DNA of 55,666 nt from the NCBI RefSeq assembly GCF_000308575.1, contig NZ_BAFZ01000160.1, positions 1 to 55,666 of the forward strand. Direction: 5' to 3'. The DNA is from Nocardia exalbida NBRC 100660. GTDB taxonomy: Bacteria > Actinomycetota > Actinomycetes > Mycobacteriales > Mycobacteriaceae. The notes below the pieces were generated by a model. It made no database searches, was not told the DNA's origin, and was given only the letters and a program-made list of their open reading frames with translations. The number at the start of each line of letters is the position of its first letter. Position 1 is the first letter of the stretch. Made by a program: the position numbers and the translations under genes. Below, piece after piece: positions 51,926 to 55,666 of the stretch.

Positions 51926-52798
51926 TTGTCGCAGCACCGTGTAGGCCCCAGTTCCATTACCGTCCAGAGCCTCCTCGGCGACGGCGGCGAAACGGGCCGG
52001 CCGACGCGGCACCGCGCCGAGCCGTCCGCCACCGAGCGCGTGAAGGCCGCCGCGACCGCTGCGGTCGCCGCGGGCGCTCTGATCGGCGCCGCCAGCCAAG
52101 TCGCTCCCGCGATCGCCTACGCGTCGCCGTTGCTGCCCGGCTCGCACGATGCCGACGAGGAGACGCAGGCCGCGCCTTCCACCGTGAAGGGTACGAGCAT
52201 CCTGCCGATCGCCGAGGCGAAGGTCGCCGAGCCGGTCGCGCAGGCCGCGCCGGAGCCCGCCGCGGTCGCCGGGCAGATCGCGGCCCAGGTCGCCGCTCCG
52301 TTCGGCATTCCCAATCTTCCCCCGGAGATCGCGGCCCCCTTGGCTCAGGCCGAAGAGGTCCTCAAGGGCGTGCAGCAGCAGGTCGCTCCGGCGCCCGCGG
52401 TGCGCCCGGTGGCCGGTGAGATCAGCTCCGGCTTCGGCAGCCGCTGGGGCGCCATGCACTACGGCCTCGACTTCGCCGACGCGCTGGGCGCGCCGATCCA
52501 CTCGGTCAGCAACGGCACCGTGATCGAGGCGGGACCGGCTTCCGGTTTCGGCCTGTGGGTGCGCGTGCTGCAGGACGACGGCACCACCGCGGTCTACGGG
52601 CACGTGAACGAGATGTTCGTGCACGCCGGGCAGCACGTCAACGCGGGCGACGTGATCGCCACCGTCGGTAACCGGGGGCAGTCCACCGGTCCGCACCTGC
52701 ACCTGGAGATCTGGGATCAGGGGGGCACCAAGATCGACCCGATGCCGTACCTGTCAGCCAAGGGCGTGCCGTTGCAGTGGGGCCCGTCCGCGCACTGA
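51926..52798 (+). CDS. M23-family murein peptidase, secreted
   Basis: 290 residues from TTG 51926, preferred because GAGGACT lies upstream and the following LSQHR... is a usual start of related proteins; ATG 51824 would be the next choice. A signal-type hydrophobic stretch (AAATAAVAAGALIGAASQVA) occupies about residues 40-60. The M23 domain fills about 165-280: MHYGLDFADALG with the first His and Asp ligands, YGHVNEM, and the catalytic PHLHLEIW with H-x-H. It cleaves peptidoglycan cross-bridges or acts in cell wall remodelling. The ligands look intact. Confidence 0.9.
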   Translation: MSQHRVGPSSITVQSLLGDGGETGRPTRHRAEPSATERVKAAATAAVAAGALIGAASQVAPAIAYASPLLPGSHDADEETQAAPSTVKGTSILPIAEAKVAEPVAQAAPEPAAVAGQIAAQVAAPFGIPNLPPEIAAPLAQAEEVLKGVQQQVAPAPAVRPVAGEISSGFGSRWGAMHYGLDFADALGAPIHSVSNGTVIEAGPASGFGLWVRVLQDDGTTAVYGHVNEMFVHAGQHVNAGDVIATVGNRGQSTGPHLHLEIWDQGGTKIDPMPYLSAKGVPLQWGPSAH

Positions 52799-52850
52799 TT
52801 TCTCCTGTCCAGCTTGATATTCCGGTCAGCGCACGGTTGCGCGCAGCGGA

Positions 52851-52879
52851 GCTTCCCGCGACGAGGTAATGCGGGAAGC
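52851..52879 (+). terminator. Hairpin after the peptidase gene
   Basis: GCTTCCCGC (52851-52859) and GCGGGAAGC (52871-52879) are perfect 9-bp inverted arms with an 11-base loop, about 50 bases after the peptidase stop and before the regulator gene. There is no T-run, which is common in this GC range, so a terminator is likely but not certain. Confidence 0.45.
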
Positions 52880-52941
52880 GGTTGGCGCACGGGTCTTTCA
52901 GAGCCGCCCCATGGGCACCGGTCGGTCGCTAGGCTCGGGCC

Positions 52942-53925
52942 GTGATCGAGCTGGGCGACATCTTCGAGCCTGGGTCACCGCACGGCCGCGTCTACGCCGT
53001 GCTGGTGCACCATCCGCGGTCGAGTCTCACCGATATCGCGCAGTACCTGGGCGTTTCGGAAGACCTCGCCGCGGACTCGTTGGATGTGTTGTGTGAATTG
53101 CGCGCCGCGGTCCGCGTCGAGTCGCCCGAGGGCGAACCGCTGTGGGACGCGCACGCACCGGAATCGTTGTCCGAAGCCGAGGCGCGGCGCAGACAGCAGG
53201 AGATCAACCAGATGCACGCGGCCGCGGCGCGCTTGAGCGAGACGTTCCGTTCGGTGCGCCGCTCGCCCCGCGGGAACGGCGCGGTGGTGCCGGTGTACGA
53301 GCGGCTGGAGATGCTGGCGGATTTCGAGGAAATGCAGACCGGCGCGCGCAGCTGCGTCAAGCTGGTCGAGCGCGGCCCCTATCTCAGCGATCCGGAACGC
53401 GAGCGCCGGCTGTTCGAACTCAAGCGGACCAGGCTCGCCGAAGGAATCCGCTATCAGACCTTGTATCAGGACACCGTCTACCAGGATCCGGAGCGCTTGC
53501 GGCACGCGCTGTCCACCAACGCCGGCGGCGCACAGGCCAGAACGCTGCCTGAGCCGCCGTTCAAGCTGATCATCAGCGACGACGAGCGCGCCAGCCTGGT
53601 GCTGCACGCCGACGAACGCAGGCCCGACCCGATGGGTCTGCGCATCACGGGGTCCCCCACGCTCGAGCTGTTGGTCAAGACCTTCGACGTACTGTGGACG
53701 ATGGCCGCGCCCATATCGGTGAATCCGGCCGCCGAGGCGCTGGACGAACGCGACCGCGCGATCCTGACCTTGATGGGACTGGGCGCCACCGACGACACCA
53801 TCGCGCGCAGGCTCGGGATGTCCCGGCGCACGGTGGTCCGCCGGACCGCACGGCTGCTGGAGCGTCTCGGCGCGAGTACGAGATTCCAGGCGGGGGTGCA
53901 GGCGACCCGGCGCGGGTGGCTGTGA
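52942..53925 (+). CDS. LuxR-type transcriptional regulator with TrmB-like N-terminus
   Basis: 327 residues from GTG 52942. Residues 10-60 form a winged helix (HPRSSLTDIAQYLGVSEDLA). A middle effector-type domain follows, and a LuxR helix-turn-helix fills about residues 265-325 (LDERDRAILTLMGLGATDDT, then RRLGMSRRTVVRRTARLLER). This two-ended design is common in actinobacterial regulators next to secondary metabolite genes. The NRPS begins about 290 bases downstream on the same strand, so it may control that cluster. No acyl-homoserine lactone synthase is seen. Confidence 0.85.
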   Translation: MIELGDIFEPGSPHGRVYAVLVHHPRSSLTDIAQYLGVSEDLAADSLDVLCELRAAVRVESPEGEPLWDAHAPESLSEAEARRRQQEINQMHAAAARLSETFRSVRRSPRGNGAVVPVYERLEMLADFEEMQTGARSCVKLVERGPYLSDPERERRLFELKRTRLAEGIRYQTLYQDTVYQDPERLRHALSTNAGGAQARTLPEPPFKLIISDDERASLVLHADERRPDPMGLRITGSPTLELLVKTFDVLWTMAAPISVNPAAEALDERDRAILTLMGLGATDDTIARRLGMSRRTVVRRTARLLERLGASTRFQAGVQATRRGWL

Positions 53926-54218
53926 GCAAGCTCACCGATCGAACGAGTCTTGCAACATGAGGGACTCGGCGCCGATATAACGGCAGGCATCAGGCAAGAC
54001 ACCGATTCCATGGGGGAGTGGGCGGCGCTCGACGAGAGGACAGCACCGAAAGGGGGGACGCGGACCGCACCGACGGCAGCCGCGGCAATCCGATACAGCG
54101 CGCGGGTTGGGCAGTCAAGCCCCTATATGATTGCTCGGTCCGCGCTGGCCCCGGATAACGAACCCTGCGCAGGGTACGGCCCGGGTCCTGGCTCGATGCG
54201 AGAGGTGAATGCACTCGA
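53926..54218 (+). other. NRPS upstream region
   Basis: No gene is recognised between the regulator stop and the NRPS start. A GAGAGG about 12 bases before ATG 54219 may serve as ribosome binding site. The promoter of the biosynthetic cluster is probably here. Confidence 0.4.
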
Positions 54219-55666
54219 ATGGAAACCGCCCGTCGCTCTGCTCGCGGTAGCCGTCGCCGCAGGTCGGGCAGTCCGCTGTTCGCGCAGCTGCTCACCGCCG
54301 CCGTCGAGTCCGCCGCCACCGAGGTCGCGATCCGGTTCAACCCCACGGGAGATCCGGCCGACGATCGGGAACTCACCTACGCCGAGCTGGACGCCGCGTC
54401 CTCGCGGCTGGCCAGGGAGCTGATCGAGCGCGGTGTCGGGCCGGGCGACGTGGTCGCCATCGGAATCTCGCGCAGCGTGGAGTCGGTGCTCGCCGTCTGG
54501 GCCATCGCCAAGACCGGCGCGGCGTACGTGCCGGTGGATCCGACCTACCCCACCGATCGCATCAACCACATCGTCGCCGACTCCGGCGCCACGGTCGGCT
54601 TGACCACCTCGGCGCACCGCCCGGTGCTCGGCACCGGCGTGTACTGGATCGAGCTGGACGACCCGGTACAGGCAGCGCGCATCGCCGCGCGCCCTGAGCA
54701 CCCCATCTCCTACACCGACCGGGTGCGTCCGCTGGACGAGCGGCACCCGGCCTATGTCATCTACACCTCCGGGTCCACCGGCAAGCCCAAGGGCGTCGTG
54801 GTCTCGCACAGCGGTCTCGCGGGACTCGTGACCGCGGAGCGCGAGCACTACGGGGTGACGGAGGATTCGCGCGTTCTGCACGTCTGCTCGCCGAACTTCG
54901 ACGTCTCGGTGCTGGAACTGCTGCTGGCCTTCTCCACCGGCGCGACGCTGGTGATCGCGCCGCCGTCGGTGTTCGGCGGTTTCGAGTTGGCGGACCTGCT
55001 GCGGCGCGAGCACGTCACGCACATGCTCATCACGCCGGGGGCCCTGGAATCGGTGGATCCGGCGGGGCTGGACGACTTGCAGGCCGTCGTGGTGGCCGGC
55101 GACAAGTTCGGACCCGAACTGGTCGCTCGCTGGGCGACCGAGCGCGAGTTCTACAACGGCTACGGGCCCACCGAGGCGACGATCCTGGCTACCAGTACCC
55201 CACCGATGACGCCGGGCGAGCCCATCACGATCGGCACGGCCATCCCTGGAGTCGGGGCGTTCGTGCTGGACTCGCGGCTGCGGCCGGTGCCGGCCGGGGT
55301 GGTCGGCGAGCTGTATCTGACCGGTCCCGCGCTGGCGCAGGGCTATCTCAACCGGCCGGGCCTGACCGCGGAGCGATTCGTCGCCAGTCCGTTCGGCGCC
55401 GACACCGGCAACCCCGGAGCGCGGCTCTACCGCACCGGCGACCTGGTGCGCCGCACCGAATCCGCGGGCCAGGACGGCGTCATCGAATACCTGGGCCGCT
55501 CGGACTTCCAGGTGAAGATCCGCGGTTTCCGCATCGAACTCGGCGAGATCGACAACGCGCTCACCGGCCACCCGGACATCGACTTCGCGGCCACTCTCGG
55601 CAAGACGCTGCCCTCCGGCGCGACCGCGCTGGTTTCCTATGTGCTGCCGCGGCCCGGGGCCGACGT
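54219..55666 (+). CDS. Non-ribosomal peptide synthetase, adenylation domain start, cut by window
   Basis: Open from ATG 54219 (METARRSARGSRRRRSGSPL, an Arg-rich leader seen on Nocardia NRPSs that begin without a condensation domain) to the edge, about 482 codons. Adenylation core motifs in order: LTYAELDAASSRLARELI (A1), YVIYTSGSTGKPKGV (A3, about 182), NGYGPTEATI (A5, about 312), LYLTGPALAQGYLNRP, LYRTGDLVRR (A7, about 406) and GRSDFQVKIRGFRIELGEID (A8). The domain selects and activates the first amino acid of a peptide. The pocket code was not read because no alignment is possible here. The rest of the enzyme lies to the right. Confidence 0.95.
   Translation, partial: METARRSARGSRRRRSGSPLFAQLLTAAVESAATEVAIRFNPTGDPADDRELTYAELDAASSRLARELIERGVGPGDVVAIGISRSVESVLAVWAIAKTGAAYVPVDPTYPTDRINHIVADSGATVGLTTSAHRPVLGTGVYWIELDDPVQAARIAARPEHPISYTDRVRPLDERHPAYVIYTSGSTGKPKGVVVSHSGLAGLVTAEREHYGVTEDSRVLHVCSPNFDVSVLELLLAFSTGATLVIAPPSVFGGFELADLLRREHVTHMLITPGALESVDPAGLDDLQAVVVAGDKFGPELVARWATEREFYNGYGPTEATILATSTPPMTPGEPITIGTAIPGVGAFVLDSRLRPVPAGVVGELYLTGPALAQGYLNRPGLTAERFVASPFGADTGNPGARLYRTGDLVRRTESAGQDGVIEYLGRSDFQVKIRGFRIELGEIDNALTGHPDIDFAATLGKTLPSGATALVSYVLPRPGAD

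Noticed and set aside
54123..55571. Long minus-strand frame opposite the NRPS
   Set aside because: Antisense shadow of canonical adenylation motifs A1-A8.
1..55666. CRISPR array
   Set aside because: No regularly spaced short direct repeats and no Cas genes. The only repeats are the tRNA-end family, kilobases apart.

Overview
The window is high-GC actinobacterial DNA, most probably from Nocardia or a close relative. This rests on the codon use, the many GTG starts and GTGA/ATGA gene overlaps, WXG100-type secretion clusters, a SCO5389-family protein, and an NRPS that begins directly with an adenylation domain behind a short Arg-rich leader. No organism assignment was tested by search.

Layout. 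1-1.8 kb: a secreted alpha/beta hydrolase (cut by the left edge) divergent from an AraC-type regulator. 1.85-5.0 kb: a small fragment of a coiled-coil gene, then a WXG100-type polymorphic toxin cluster (two small WXG proteins, a 503-aa effector, a likely immunity protein, a YbaB/EbfC-like protein). 5.2-20.7 kb: a mosaic accessory zone. It holds orphan small genes, an FAD monooxygenase, a frameshifted GNAT gene, a fatty acid desaturase, a decayed PIN-toxin gene, an ABC exporter-like operon beside two small secreted proteins, a truncated DUF6615-like gene joined to an integrase remnant, and a second WXG100 toxin cluster whose last gene is split by an IS5-family element with a 3-bp target duplication. 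21.3-40.8 kb: a leftward operon of eight intact genes that I read as an extended DISARM-type anti-phage system. Its core is a DrmE-like protein, DrmA helicase, DrmB (DUF1998), DrmC (phospholipase-D nuclease) and a DNA amino-methyltransferase. It is preceded, in the same tightly coupled operon, by a beta-CASP metallo-beta-lactamase nuclease, a 2,094-aa P-loop ATPase and a 118-aa protein that I cannot match to any described DISARM. This is the most interesting part of the window.

A tRNA-Arg(CCT) gene at 41.2 kb bounds the accessory zone on the right, with its 3' end facing the defence island. Diverged repeats carrying the last ~15 nt of this tRNA plus shared flanks lie near 10.1, 15.7 and 20.7 kb, with a half-repeat at 5.2 kb. 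The pattern fits serial island integration (accretion) at the tRNA-Arg site.

41.4-55.7 kb looks like ordinary chromosome: a Gly/Asp-rich membrane protein, a Baeyer-Villiger-type monooxygenase, an acyl-CoA dehydrogenase, an ArsR-CDF metal efflux operon with an operator over the start codon, an acyl-CoA ligase, an HD-domain protein, a SCO5389-family protein, a nitronate monooxygenase, an M23 peptidase, a LuxR-type regulator and the start of an NRPS that leaves the window.
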